Origin: Colletotrichum lupini
Lineage: Eukaryota; Ascomycota; Sordariomycetes; Glomerellales; Glomerellaceae
Assembly (NCBI RefSeq): GCF_023278565.1
Contig: NC_064676.1
Span: 6,076,001 to 6,140,000, forward strand
Reading direction: 5' to 3'
DNA: 64,000 bases
Below the pieces are notes generated by a model, which was given only the letters and a program-made list of their open reading frames with translations, had not been told where the DNA came from and searched no databases. Made by a program: the position numbers and the translations under genes. Below are positions 25,577 through 37,314 of this stretch, in pieces; positions within the stretch are counted from its first letter, which is position 1; each line of letters starts with the position of its first letter.

Positions 25577-26882
25577 TGTTTGCTGCTGACGAGACTTGAC
25601 CTAGACGAGACCAGAATGTACGATACCCCATGGGCCGTCCCGGCAACCGACCCAAACCTTGCGAGTTCCTGGCACGAGCCAAAGTCAACATCAATTTCGT
25701 TGTGCTATATCTGTGAACGTTCTTCTTTTCCCTTCTCTCTCTCAAGAAATCATTCGCCATGGCTTTTCAAAGACCATGGCAAATCCGCACGTCAAGGTGG
25801 AGCGCAAGGAGAGATTCATCCTTGATCCAGCTCTGTATTACGAGCGGTACATCAAACAGACCTCCACATCCTCTGGGACATTTCGGATCCGCAAGGCACA
25901 AGATCGCTCAAGATGAAGTGTTGCCGGTGGAAGAAAGACTCCATGATGGGATGTGTCGACGCCGACGGTTTCTACTTTTAAGGACAGGGACTTTTATGGG
26001 TGGGGGCGGGTGGTTCGGTCTGCGGATTGACCATTTGCTCTCCCGGCCTTTTGTATCATGTCATCCTGCTATCTGCCTTGACTCCTTGACTCTGGTCTTT
26101 GACTAGAGGACGATGGGAGGGGGCGGGGGGTGTCAGGGTTGGGAGGTGGTTCTGTCGGTACATTTTTCCATGCTGTGCTTTTGATGTTTGCGTGATCTTG
26201 ATATTGCTTTTCGACTTGTGTGTTGCGTGATCCATAACGTCTTTCTTGTATAAGGCTCAGAGCCTGCGCATGTGTACCTGCTAGTCCTATATGTTCGAGT
26301 CGCATCCAGCTCTGATAAGCCTCAAGTAGAGCATCATCATCGATACAATAAAGTGGCATGTCCCGCTGTTGCCTCTCAGTGTGAATGAATGCGGCTTCAC
26401 ATGACTATCTTTGTACTTCTGAGATGCCATTGGCCAATGACACACATTGCTTCGACCATCGGATATCTTGTATTAACTGAAGTGTTGCGACAGCTGGTGA
26501 GGACCTAAGTTTTCGAGAAAAAAAAATACAAGTATGCTCAATAATTCATTACACGCATCATGTCGTAAGTTATTGTTATTAGTGGGTTAGCTGGTGGGCA
26601 GGATTTGGAGAGAGATGGCAATTTGAAGTCACGGTAGGAAGCGAAGCAGTTCAGAATGTGCTGTGATCAATCGCAATATTGATTTGACCTTGCTAAAACG
26701 CCCCACGGAGTCACCCTCGAACCCCTTTCATGCTATGAGGTAGTAGTGGTAGTATACAAGTAGGTCGCACGTAGGACAGTCCCAGTCCAGCGGCCTTTCA
26801 TAACGCATGCTCAGAAATTGTCGTCATACATCTTTCCTTCCCGGGAAACTTTTTGTTGGAAGAATCATCGAGTGTGGGAAGT
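25577..26882. other. Convergent intergenic region
   Basis: 1.3 kb between the ends of two convergent genes. It should hold both 3' untranslated regions. No gene or repeat recognised. Confidence 0.5.
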
Positions 26883-27339
26883 TTACAGGTTCTTCTTGAC
26901 CTGGTCGGCGGTACCCTTGGCCTTGCCAGCAAGCTCGTTGGCCTTGCCCTTGGCCTCGCCCTTGAGCTCCTGCGCCTTGCCGGCGGCCTCGCCCTTGAGC
27001 TCCTGTGCCTTGCCGGCGGCCTCGCCCTGGGTGTTGGGGACGTTTTGCTTGACCTTTTCAGCGACGTTGGCTGTGGAGAGGACATGTTAGTATCGTGTGA
27101 TCATGTGGGCGTGGAGCCAAAGAGGCGAGAAAGAACATACCACCGGCGTTGATACCATCGACGAGCTTGTCGCTGACCTTGCGGTCGACAGTCTTCAGAC
27201 CATCCTTGACGGTCTCTGTTGCCGACTTTTGCGCGGCAAAGGAGGTGGTGAACGTTCTGGGGGCAGCGACGGCGGCTCTGGGGATGACGCGGGGGATGGT
27301 GGCCAGACGGCGGCCGGTGGCTTCGATGAGGAAAGACAT
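26883..27339 (-). CDS. Small LEA-like protein, probably mitochondrial
   Basis: Two exons, 27339-27141 and 27070-26883, with a 70-nt intron (GTATGT, CTAAC branch, CACAG) give 128 residues. The first 35 residues (MSFLIEATGRRLATIPRVIP) are rich in Arg, Ser, Ala and lack acids, like a mitochondrial targeting sequence. The second half is a late-embryogenesis-abundant type amphipathic helix of short repeats: GEAAGKAQELK occurs twice, followed by GEAKGKANELAGKAKG. Such proteins are very soluble, often unfolded until dried, and are linked to stress protection. Its exact role in this organism is unknown. Confidence 0.75.
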
Positions 27340-28741
27340 TGTGATGTGTGTGTATGTGTTTGGTGGTTTGTGGAAGGGTTACTAGTGAAGATGACGAGTC
27401 GTCGTTTGATTCGTTTGAAGCTTTTGAGGTGGTGATGATGTTGTGATGAGTAGTAAGGTGGAAAGGGAGGTAGATGGAGTAAGAGGTGCAGGCAGAGAGC
27501 TCAAATATGAAAGACAAGAGGAAACCCGGAAGGAGCTACCCCTCGCTCGCGTACCTCCCTTAGCTTACTACGTACTCTCCCGTCCCAGTCTGTGTCTGCG
27601 TCTCCCATGGCGAGGTGCGGTAAAAGGGGAGCTAGGCCCGAGTTGAAGCTGAGCTACGTATGAGCTACCCGTGATGTCATGGTGTTCGTCTGTTGAGGCG
27701 AAGTGGAAAGGGTAGTAGGCGAGCAGTGATTAGCACTAACACGGTCTGGAACACCCGTGAATGCACTGGCCCGACTGCACCCCAGGGCGGCAACTTCCTC
27801 CCCCAAAATCCCCACCTACACAGCGAAGGTGCACTGGGCTGGACCAAAGGGGAGGAGCAAAAAAAAAAGAGGCGCTATGACGTCCCGGCAACCACCAAGA
27901 CAATTGTATCACACCTACATCATCGATCGCGGACCAATCCCTCCAGTCTCCAGCCCGCTTGACATTTTGATCCAATGCACGTTTGATGCAGACTGCCGTG
28001 CTTTTGGGAGTCGGTACATGTACTGTCTAGGTTCCGATTTTCGATCTCTCTGCGCGGAATAGGCGGTTGGGACTGGGGAAGATGACGCCATATCTACTTT
28101 CGTTGGCCTGGCCTTCATCAGACCACTAGCCGCCTTACCTAACACCAATCTCTCTACCACTGTACGCATTGCTTTGGGCTGTTTGCATAACCTCGGTCTT
28201 CAGCGTTGGGAATAGCTCTAATCTGGATAGGGCAGGGCGGAATGAAGAGAAATACCTAGGTAGCCCAAGGTAAGCTGGCATTCTAGGCTAGACATTCAGC
28301 TTGGCAATCGCTCCTTTCACATGAGCCCCAGCTTCGGTCCTAGTCTACATCAAGTCAAGCAGTACCTTCTTAGAGATTCCCCGCCATGTTGCATCTCGAT
28401 CCCATCCGTGCCGCACCTGGACCCACTACCGGCACGGATCCGAGGTGGGGCTTATGAGCCCTCTTCACCCGACATGCATATCGGAACTTCCTCAAGTTAT
28501 CTATATGCCCTCAGTCTCTTGGGTGATCGATTGAGCGAGAATAATACATCATCGTCAAAGAATAACTGTCTGATCAACGAACATGGCCGCCGCATCTATA
28601 TCACGATAAATCTCGCGTTGCTAAAACTCTTCCAGCTAAGCTGACCCATCTCATCATAGTCTCGAGACTACATTCAAGCAATGTATGCCTAGCTCTCATG
28701 TCTATATCTAGACCATAGATACGCACAAATACTACACAGCC
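27340..28741. other. Intergenic region upstream of the LEA-like gene
   Basis: 1.4 kb. The part next to 27340 should be the promoter of the minus-strand LEA-like gene. No coding frame with family features on either strand, and no repeat. Confidence 0.5.
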
Positions 28742-29885
28742 TTACTGGCCCTTGAAAACAGGCTTCCTCTTCTCCTGGAACGCCTTGAGCGCCTCATTCC
28801 GATCATCCGTAGCAACGACCCGCTCATACATCTTATTCTCAACCTCCTCCCTCGCCCACGCCACAGCCTGAAGTCCAGCGCGGATGGCAATCGGCCCGCC
28901 CTCGCAAATCTCCCCCGCCAGCCTCACGCTCTCGCTCAAAACCGCCTTGCGCGCCGCTAGCAACACGCCCTTGTCCTTGTCGCCCTCGCCCGCCTTCTCC
29001 GCCTCCTCGTGCGTGATGTCCACCAGCCGGTCCGCGATGCCCAAGAAGTAGGCCTCGGGCGCGGAGACGCGGCGGCCCGTGAGGATGAGATCGCGCGCGC
29101 GGGAGAGGCCGATGAGCGCGGGCAGGCGGTGGGTGCCGCCGGCGCCGGGGATGATGCCCAGGCGCGTCTCGGGGAGGCCGACGAGGGCGTTGGAGGAGAG
29201 GACGCGGAAGTGCGTTGAGAGGGCAAGCTCGAGGCCGCCACCGAGGGCGATGGAGGAGATTGCCGAGATTGTTGGGATTGGGAGGTTTTGGAGGGAGGTG
29301 AAGGTGGAGCGGAGGTTGTGGAGGAACTCGTCGGTCCTGTGCCGGCTCACGTGTTAGCAGCAAGCTCTTGTTCGAATCTCGACGAGATATCCGATAATTG
29401 GCCCTCGGCTGGATTTGGGGTTCATAGTGTAAGGGTACAACTTACTCTTCCTGGGTGAAGCCCCGCCTCTCCTTCAAGTCCGCGCCGGCGCAGAAGCTCG
29501 TCTCAACGGCGCTGGCGAGGATGAGGGCGCGCGTAGGGCCCTTGACGTCTTTGCCGGCGGCGCCGCCAAAGATTGGCTGCGGCGGTACCTCGGCGCCGGT
29601 CTCCGGGTCATACTGGGCGTGGACGGCGTCGACCTCGGCGCGCAGCTGGGAGAGAAGAGCTTTGGAGAGGGCATTGCGCGCCTTGGGTCTGTTGAGCTCG
29701 AGAATGCGAATATGGCCGGACCCGGGTGCCGGGAGCTGTGTGACGGTGATGAGCGGCTGGTTAGAGTCTGCGGCCGTCGAGGTCGAGTAGAAAGCTCCGG
29801 CTACTGCCGCCGGGGATCTTGAGGATGCGTTTGTGGTGCGCGGGATGCGGATTGCGATCCGGAGGGGAGCGAGACGGGGAGGCAT
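28742..29885 (-). CDS. Mitochondrial enoyl-CoA / methylglutaconyl-CoA hydratase (crotonase family)
   Basis: Exons 29885-29446 and 29336-28742, with a 109-nt intron (GTAAGT, CTAAC branch, CACAG), give 344 residues. The first 40 residues (MPPRLAPLRIAIRIPRTT) resemble a mitochondrial presequence. Crotonase landmarks: NRPKARNALSKAL substrate helix, the oxyanion-hole strand CAGADLKERRGF (about 132-143), and the catalytic glutamate strand ALVGLPETRLGIIPGAGGTH (about 197-216). The ADLKER form is typical of AUH, the methylglutaconyl-CoA hydratase of leucine breakdown, rather than general beta-oxidation enzymes. The reaction adds water across a 2,3-enoyl-CoA. The gene is intact and divergent from the transporter gene at 30660. 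Confidence 0.88.
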
Positions 29886-30659
29886 TGTGGCGGTTGGGAT
29901 AGACTGCAGTGAGAAGCGCAAGCAGAACAAGCCAATGGAGTAAGTTCGAGATGGAAGACGGATTTCAATCGCGGTGATGGGCGTTGAACGATTTGCAGAA
30001 TTCGATGTCGACGTTGTGCCGGTAGAGCTGGAGGTTATGCCGAGGACAGCAACGGAGGAGCAGAAGCTCCATTGGTGAGCATGCAATGACGTTCGCACCA
30101 ATTCGGTTTTGCTCGGCTATTTGTGGAGACCTTTGCACAGCTCCTGAGCATAAAACGGTACGTACTCCCTTTTGTGTAAGTTCTCGGTGACGGGAAGCTC
30201 CCAGCGAAGCTCACCGAGCATGGTAAACGGGGGAGCTTGGATCACACACCTCGCTCACACCGCGACCCAAAAACCGCCCTTCCTTCCATCGACGATGCTT
30301 GGCACTTTTAAAACACCACAAAAGCAGTCCAAAAACACCACGATCGAAGAAGTTATGGACATCACCATGGGCGCCCGGGAGCAGCCAAGCCAGTAACCTC
30401 ATCTCATCATCAAGACGCTATCAAGGGGCGTTCTTGGCCCGTGCACAGTGACGTCCACGGCCTCCTCACGCTCCTGGTGCCAAGCGCACACGCCAAGCAT
30501 TTCTGTCCCTGCGCAAGCACAGCAAGGAACAAGTCTAGCTGAGCTGTCGCGTGTCTCAATCGAAGTTGCTGCCGCTCTTCTTAAAACCACGCTTGTTCCC
30601 CTTCTCCTGTCCCCTCAGGTTGCTGGTAGTTCAGTGACTTGGAAAGACTAGCAGAAACC
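29886..30659. promoter_or_regulatory. Divergent intergenic region of the hydratase and transporter genes
   Basis: 774 bp between start codons that face away from each other, so it must carry both promoters. Several upstream ATGs lie in the hydratase leader. I see no specific binding site I can defend. Confidence 0.5.
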
Positions 30660-32098
30660 ATGTCAGACAAGACGGCAGAGAGCATCCTCGTCCCCTTCTT
30701 GGGGGCTTTCCAAGCTTCCTTATCGGTGCTCCTCACCATTTCCGCCGGTGTCATTGCCGCCCAATATGGCCTCCTCGACGACCGCAGCAGCAAGAAGATT
30801 TCGACTTTTTGCGTCCGGATGGCTCTTCCTGCTCTCCTGATTACGAATGTTGGTTCGCAGCTTGACCTCGAGACTGTAAGTATCCCGGGCCCACCCTTCG
30901 GCACCTTATATCCGTCTCGTCTGACCCATCTACCAGGGAATTCGATACGTCCCCATCATCATCTGGGCCATCTTTTACACTACAGTGTCAATTGGCATCG
31001 GTTTCGTCTTGACAAAGGTCTTTGGCATGCCCGACTGGGTCATTCCGGCCATCGCCTTCAATAACACGACCAGTCTGCCCCTCTTGCTCGTGCAATCCCT
31101 CGACGCCACCGGCATCCTTAGCTCCATCGATGACAGCTCTGGCGTCGTCACCAAGGCCAAGAGCTATTTCTTGGTCAATGCCATGATTGGCAACTCCCTC
31201 ACATTTGCTCTGGGACCGAAACTCCTCAACGGCCAAGAAGAGGAAGCCCCTGACAAGAACGAGGGAGACCAAAACGACGATGATAATGACAGCGGTAGCG
31301 AACAAGATCTCGAGTCCCAAGAGCAGGACGCCGTCGAGCACAACGAGCAAACCTCTCTTCTCCCAGACCGCACCGTGACCAGAATCACCCGCACAAAGTA
31401 CCGCGTCTACGGCAAGGGCAGCAAATACTGGTCCAACCTGTCCCCGACATCCCGCTCCATCCTCGAGTTCCTGTACAGCTTCGTCAACGCCCCCGTAATC
31501 GGCGCGCTCATCGGTGCCCTTCTCGGCCTCGTCCCCGCTCTCCACCGCCTCTTCTTCAACGAGCCTGAGGAGGGCGGCTACTTCAACGCCTGGCTCACCT
31601 CCTCGGTCAAGAACGTCGGCGAGCTCTTCGCCGTGCTGCAGGTCATCGTCGTGGGCGTGAAGCTGTCCAAGGCCATCTTGCAGTACAAGAACGGGGAGGA
31701 CTCCAAGGAGAGCAAGGTGCCTGTGGTGCCGTTCCTGGCGGTCACGTTTGTTAGGTTCATTCTCTGGCCCGTCATCTCGATTGGCGTGATATATCTCTTG
31801 GCCAGCAGGACGGAACTCTTGACCAAGGATGCGCTTTTGTGGTTCTGTTTGATGCTTATGCCGACTGGACCTCCGGCTATGAAGTTATCTGCGCTGGCGG
31901 ATGTTGATGGGTCTGAGGACTCTTTGAAGATGTTGATTGCCAAGTTTTTGACTGTAAGTTGACACCTTCTGGCCTCTTGCCCTCTGATACATGGGATATT
32001 TGCTGACAAGATTTCAGATGTCTTATATCGTATCACCCCTGATCTGCTTCACGGTGGTTGGTGCTTTGAAAGCAAGCGAGGCCATTGTTGCCAAGTAG
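30660..32098 (+). CDS. Auxin-efflux-carrier (AEC/PIN-like) family membrane transporter
   Basis: Three exons, 30660-30875, 30937-31953 and 32018-32098, all phase-0 joins with GTAAGT donors, give 437 residues. Two clusters of hydrophobic helices flank an acidic cytoplasmic loop at about residues 171-210 (EEEAPDKNEG, then NDDDNDSGSEQD). The N-terminal half has the family pattern LTISAGVIAAQYGLLDDRSS, MALPALLITNVGS and FNNTTSLPLLLVQSL; the C-terminal half has LMLMPTGPPAMKL. Fungal members sit in the endoplasmic reticulum or plasma membrane; substrates are mostly unknown, so I do not assign one. The third exon is 27 codons and ends a last helix (SYIVSPLICFTVVGALKAS), which supports the model. Intact. 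Confidence 0.88.
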
Positions 32099-33136
32099 AC
32101 ACTTGTTTTTTTTGGTTTCCTTACATTGGTTTGGAGAGATTGATAGGTGCTTGTCGTAATTCTAGGACGTAAGGATGTTTCTGGAGCAGGTACATCTAAT
32201 TAGCCATCTATAAATTGACAAGGTCTGCTGATGAGGGGCAAGCTTGACTTACACAACATCTCACTGCGCCTGCACTTATTCACTACTTGATCGTTGAAAG
32301 TTCCTTCGCAACTTCTTTCGATTCTTCCCATTTATTACTACTATGCCCGATCTTTACTGTATCGCGCTGAATCCTATCGAGCCTTCACCAATGCCACATA
32401 TGACATTCTTCTTACTGAGATTCGTCTTCTTCGCCCACAGTTGCCTCTCGCATCTTGAATCGGGCTTGCAGGATTTCGCAACAGTAATATGGTAAACTAT
32501 CCTCCAGATAATTGAAGGGAGTTGTCGACTCTAAGGAAGAGCTAAGCAGATTTCAAGCTATCTTACATATCTAAGAAGGCTTATACCCAGTAACGTTGGA
32601 CTTTTCTAGAAGATCACAGTATGGCATAATGCTCACCAGACAACAAAGTCATGAAAGGATAGAGGCTGTGATAATTCTGATTTACTTTCAACCTGAAGGA
32701 CTAACTACAGGTGCAAAGCGTGTCTTGACACCTCTGATGCCTTTGTGCTCATTCCAAGTCTGCTAAGCTCAACAGCATCGTACGTACTGACTTGGATAGC
32801 CATGACTTTGAGGCCCGGACGAGTTGCCCAAGTCCGAGCATCCCGAGTAACATTAATTCCCTTCACTACCCTGTACTCAATGCCAACTAGAAGCTCTCCG
32901 TGACAATGTGATTCACTCATGAACCTCCCATCCCGTCTTCACCATCAAGGCTGCCGCTCTTCAAGTATCCGCTTCTCACATGACTTCCAGCGCCTTCTAC
33001 CTCGCCCACCACCCTGAATATTTCCAAAAAGGAAAAAGGCCTTCCTTCCGGAACAAAAACTCTCTTTTTCCAAAATCATCTCCATATCCATCTTCATCTT
33101 CCACCGCGGACATCGTCAATTCATCAGTTCGCGAAG
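32099..33136. other. Intergenic region
   Basis: 1.0 kb between two plus-strand genes. It holds the transporter 3' end and the promoter of the F-box-like gene. No gene or repeat recognised. Confidence 0.5.
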
Positions 33137-34321
33137 ATGTGGTCTGGCAACGATAGCGGACAAGCTACCGTCCTTAGACGCAGACGTCGCAGAGGCGGTA
33201 GAGGTCGCAGAGGCCGCAACACCGCGATGGCAGTCGAGAATAACGCGATGGAAGTCGACAATACCGCCATCGATATTGACGACACCGCCATGGACGTCGA
33301 TGTCGACAATGCCACCGTGGACGTCGACAACATCACCACGGGCGTCAACCACATCAACATGGCGAGCACCAACAACCCCGCCATCACCGACGCCCAGCGC
33401 CGCTGCATTCTCCTCACCATTCCCTACGAGATCCGCTACAAGATCTACATCCAAGTCATCAAGGGCTCCAACGTCACCTGCGACAGCATCGTCCTCGTCC
33501 GCAACAACCGCCGCCTTCGCGGTGGCCCGGTCCCGGCCTGGGCAGCCACCGCAGAGCACAGCGACTTCCTCCTGGCCTGCCGCCAGATCTACGACGAAGC
33601 CCGCCCCATCTACTGGGCCCGCTCCCTCGTCGACTCGGGCGCCCAGCGCTTCCCGACCATGGCGGACCTGTTGGGCCCCTTTGCGCGCCAGAACGCCGAG
33701 CACATCCAGGGCATCGTCGGCAACCTCCGATATTCTGAGCAGCCTGCTGAGTTTTTGGAGTCGTTCCCGCGCGCCAAGACGGTTCGGCTTTCTGATAGCT
33801 TTGTCACGCACTTTTCGTACGAGATGTTTGTGGGTGTCACCGAGGACGAGGAGTCTGTTGTTGCGCATATCAAGAATAGAATGGAGGCCAAGGGTTTGGA
33901 CAAGTTGGTCGCCGATGTTCAGTTCGGCCGGGGCGTGCAGTTCTTGGTTGCTGCCATCTTGATTGGACACCCTGTCAAGGGCGACGGTACTGTGGTTAAG
34001 GATGAGAAGCACAAGCACAAGGTCAGTTTTATCTCATTCGTCGCCGAGTTGAAAGCTCGAGCTCTATTGGGATATGTCGAGTGTCGTTTCTTCTTCTTTT
34101 TCTCTCTCTTTTGATTCTCCTACCTTGCGACCCGGGCCTTCATGCTGACCCTGATTCTTTTCAAACTTTAGCATTGCTTCTACAACATGACTACTGGCAA
34201 GCTCTTGGTCGTTGACGCCGAGATCCACCGCGGCTCCCTCCGCAAGTTCGACGAGGACCATATCGACCTTGACAACTTCGAGCAAGTCTTGGAGGGTCGC
34301 TATCTTCGCGGAATGATGTGA
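33137..34321 (+). CDS. F-box-like / 2EXR-type fungal protein with Arg-rich and Asp-Val repeat N-terminus
   Basis: Exon 1 33137-34021 and exon 2 34172-34321, with an intron of GTCAGT donor and TTTAG acceptor, give 344 residues. A basic run (about residues 14-27, RRRRRRGGRGRRGR) could bind nucleic acid or act as a nuclear signal. It is followed by imperfect repeats of the type AMEVDNTAIDIDDTAMDVDV (about 31-66). From residue 91 the pattern ILLTIPYEIRYKIYIQV and FLLACRQIYDEARPIYW is that of the large fungal group of F-box-like/2EXR proteins, many thought to select targets for ubiquitin ligases. No partner is known. Long minus-strand frames overlap this gene but are shadows of its repetitive codons. 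Intact. Confidence 0.72.
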
Positions 34322-35231
34322 TGGACTCACTTGTCGACGCCTGATTCTACCGTGCCATCATCTGAAAAGTTGCATATGTGCATTGTCCCTTCGACAGGGA
34401 GTTGAAGCCTGAAGAGGGGCAGCGTACACGGTATTGGGAGAGCGGGAGTCAACATTGTACTATCGAAGGGGTCTTTCTGGGAGGAACGAAGAGGGATGGA
34501 CAGAGTCTTTCAGTCTGATAACAAGAGATACGAAGACTACAATTGATACATGATCAAGCATTTGCGGTCTCATACAATGCAACTCGTGACACGTGATCGC
34601 AAAACTCCTGGAGCCCTCATGATTCAATCACCACTTCAATGGGCCTGGCTTCCTGAGCAGGTGAGTAAAACTTGCCAGCCGATGAGGAATGTGACAGTTA
34701 TGAGTCAAGTGGACTCCGTCATACGAACGAACTTGGGTAAGCGGCAGGATGCGGACTTAGCGGGGAGAAAGGAAGTCAGCAAGGATGCCAAGTGAGCATT
34801 TAGAGTCCTGTCACACCCTGACGATTGATCGACAAGTTCATCTGGAAGCACGGGCTAGCTGTAATTGATACTGACTCGCCTCATTCCTTCGGCTGTGCTG
34901 ACTCGGGTTATAATCGGGGGCAGAATGTAGGAAGATGTGTCTTTTGATTCATCTGATTGGCGGATTTGGTCTAGATTTGCACTCGGAATTAATTGCGTTG
35001 GTGTCTACTGAATACTTTCTCATCAATCTTGATACAATTGCCAAGACTGTTTCATATTGGAAGGACTCTATATCATCAACTATGTGGGGTGGCATATTGA
35101 GTAGGAAGATATAAAGAAACACATCTTGCTCACACAATGGAATGCAAATGGCCTCATCAACACATCTGCCCAACAATAGTAAGCAACCGAACCATCTTAA
35201 CTCAGTCCTCCAACCAATCGACCTCTACAAA
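34322..35231. other. Intergenic region upstream of the small secreted protein
   Basis: 0.9 kb without a recognisable gene. The last 300 bases become more AT-rich and must include the promoter of the gene at 35232. Confidence 0.45.
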
Positions 35232-35399
35232 ATGCAGTTCCAAACTCTCTTTGTTGCCGTTGCCGCCCTCATGGCCGCGAATGGCGTAGCCGCCAACAGC
35301 TGCTCAGTCTGGAATGGCAAGTCATGCCCTGCCAACCAACCTCGGACCTGCGGCGACGGATGTTGCTGCGAAGTGGCCGTCATCGTTTGCACGTGCTAG
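35232..35399 (+). CDS. Small secreted cysteine-rich protein (effector-like)
   Basis: One exon, 55 residues. Residues 1 to about 21 form a clear signal peptide (MQFQTLFVAVAALMAANGVA, cleavage near ANS). The mature part is about 34 residues with eight cysteines, including CGDGCCC and a final CTC, enough for four disulfides. No family recognised. Small, cysteine-rich secreted proteins are often effectors or antimicrobial peptides in plant-associated fungi, but nothing here proves that. The ATG has the good context AAAATGC. It is convergent with the SDR gene. An intron after 35399 could extend it, since AGGTAAG lies at 35407-35413, but the stop codon comes first. Confidence 0.7.
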   Translation: MQFQTLFVAVAALMAANGVAANSCSVWNGKSCPANQPRTCGDGCCCEVAVIVCTC

Positions 35400-35655
35400 A
35401 TGGAGGAGGTAAGGATTTCATCTACACTATTCCATCATCGTTTGAAAACTTCTGACTGACAAGAACGACGCAGGACTGAAAAGAGGCCATGCAGGCGTAG
35501 GTTCACTTCCTGATCTTAATAAGGCGTCTCTGCATAACAGGAGACTGATAGATCACTAGAGTTGTAGATTCTCAGGGCAGCTCATGCCCCTTCTTCGGAC
35601 GTTTTCTCATGATGAAAACCTGTGCCATGGCCCAGCAAAATACCAAAATGAACAA

Positions 35656-36711
35656 TTAGAAATACCTCTCATAAGCCTTGGCCGCATCCAGAATCATCTT
35701 ATCAAAAGTGATCCAACCCTGTCCAGTCGCCTTTGAAGCTTTCGACGCATCGACCCTTCGTGACTCAGGTGGCTCGCCGTAGTCTTCCAGATACCCCTTC
35801 CCCGGCTCTCCCTCCTGGATGATATCCCTCCTCTCAGGGTATGCCTTCCTCAACAGGTCGCAATACGCCTGAATGTTGGCAAAGTTACCGTTCCCACCAG
35901 CGATGAAGCGCTGCCCATCAGCCACGTCCGGTCTATCGGCAGCGAACACAATAAGACGCCCGACATCCCGGGCATCAACGTGCGTCCCGTTGCCAGGTCC
36001 CACAGGCGGCACCTCTTCGCCGCTCATGACGCGATACGCAATAATGGCAGTATCACTCAGCCTCTTCGGGTCCTCCGGGAGGATAAGCGGAGGGCCGGCA
36101 ACCCACACGGGGTTGACGGCCGTCATGCTGAAGTTGATCTTGTCCTTATTCTTCTCCTTGAAGTCCCAGAAAGCGCGCTCTCCCTTCACCTTACTAGCGC
36201 CGTAGATTTGGTGACCCGTCGCCTCGGAGCCCGCCTTCTCGAGAACCTCATCCGCCTCGTCGTTCCAGTCCGCTTCCGAGACAACCCGCCCCTGGAACTT
36301 GGGACTCGAGCCGCGGATCGCCACGATGGACGACATGTACACGAATGACTTCAAGCCGGTCACGTTTACCGCTGATTCAAGGATGCCGAGCGTGCCCTGC
36401 ACGGCAGTCCCCAGGACCTCCTCGACATTCGTGTTGGTGAAGCTGACGGGTGTCGCGAGGTGGGCTATGGAGGTGACGCCTTTGAGTGCTTCGTCAAAGG
36501 CGCCCGGGACAGTGATGTCTGGGACGATGGCCGTGGTCAGCTGGCCCGATGCGGCTTGTGATGGAAGGGCGGCGGTGAGCTCATCTGCGGAGCGCTGGGT
36601 CCTGACGGCGGCGCGGACGGAGTAACCGGCCAGGAGGTAGGCTTCAACTGTCCGGGCCCCGATGAAGCCGTTTGCGCCAGTGACTAGGGCGAGACCTTTT
36701 GTTGACGACAT
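35656..36711 (-). CDS. Extended short-chain dehydrogenase/reductase (ketoreductase / dihydroflavonol-reductase-like)
   Basis: Single exon, 351 residues from ATG at 36711 to TAA at 35656. The nucleotide-binding motif TGANGFIG is at residues 11-18, a Ser in YMSSIVA near 127, and the catalytic YGASK at 170-174. Extended SDRs of this kind (Gre2, dihydroflavonol-4-reductase, cinnamoyl-CoA reductase relatives) use NADPH to reduce a carbonyl on a small molecule. The substrate cannot be read from sequence. It stands 600 bp downstream of the dioxygenase gene on the same strand, and both may once have worked together. Intact, without signal peptide, so probably cytosolic. Confidence 0.87.
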   Translation of the reverse strand: MSSTKGLALVTGANGFIGARTVEAYLLAGYSVRAAVRTQRSADELTAALPSQAASGQLTTAIVPDITVPGAFDEALKGVTSIAHLATPVSFTNTNVEEVLGTAVQGTLGILESAVNVTGLKSFVYMSSIVAIRGSSPKFQGRVVSEADWNDEADEVLEKAGSEATGHQIYGASKVKGERAFWDFKEKNKDKINFSMTAVNPVWVAGPPLILPEDPKRLSDTAIIAYRVMSGEEVPPVGPGNGTHVDARDVGRLIVFAADRPDVADGQRFIAGGNGNFANIQAYCDLLRKAYPERRDIIQEGEPGKGYLEDYGEPPESRRVDASKASKATGQGWITFDKMILDAAKAYERYF

Positions 36712-37314
36712 TGTTGGGTTTCGGTTGAGGTCTGTTGAGATGAAGGAGATTCAGTAGATGAGCACGAGGATGGGCGGCTCTCAAGAGGGTCACTGTAGTC
36801 TAAGTAAGTACTTTACTTATGTTGCTGGATCGCGGGCTGTAATTAAAGTTGGATAAGTTGAAAAGAGCATATGAAGTTGGTTGAGTGAGATATGTTAGGT
36901 CTTGGCCCGGCTTTAAACGCTAACTACGACGCAATGGACCGATGGTCTTATCGCCAGTTTATCCCCGTGTCTTTGTCAGACATTCGTCCACGGATAGAGT
37001 AATGACGCTTTTGTTTCCTAGCGTGCAGCGAGGCGCTTTCGGTCCCGGTCAGACTTTGGCGCGGTACTCATTCGTAAATCGGCAAAGGGCTTTGGACGAG
37101 GTTGGACGAGGTCAGATTATGAGTAAACACGCCATTTCACTTCTTATTACATGGTTTTAAGTAGTGCTACGTGTGACATCACGGGCCGTGCGAAGTTCTT
37201 CTCATTTTGCTCAATTGCCGCTGTCATTTGTATTGCTGTATAAATGCCTTATCCGAACTTGTCTACCTGAACCGTTTCTTTAGAGACTTAGGTAAAGAAG
37301 ATGTGTCTCGCGAA
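36712..37314. other. Intergenic region upstream of the SDR gene
   Basis: 603 bp between the end of the dioxygenase gene and the SDR start, both on the minus strand. It must hold the SDR promoter. An imperfect palindrome AAGTAAGTACTTTACTT lies at about 36801-36817. No gene recognised. Confidence 0.45.

Noticed and set aside
33116..34018. 300-codon minus-strand frame opposite the F-box-like gene
   Set aside because: Shadow of the GAC/GTC-rich repeats of the real gene; the plus strand has conserved motifs and correct splice sites.
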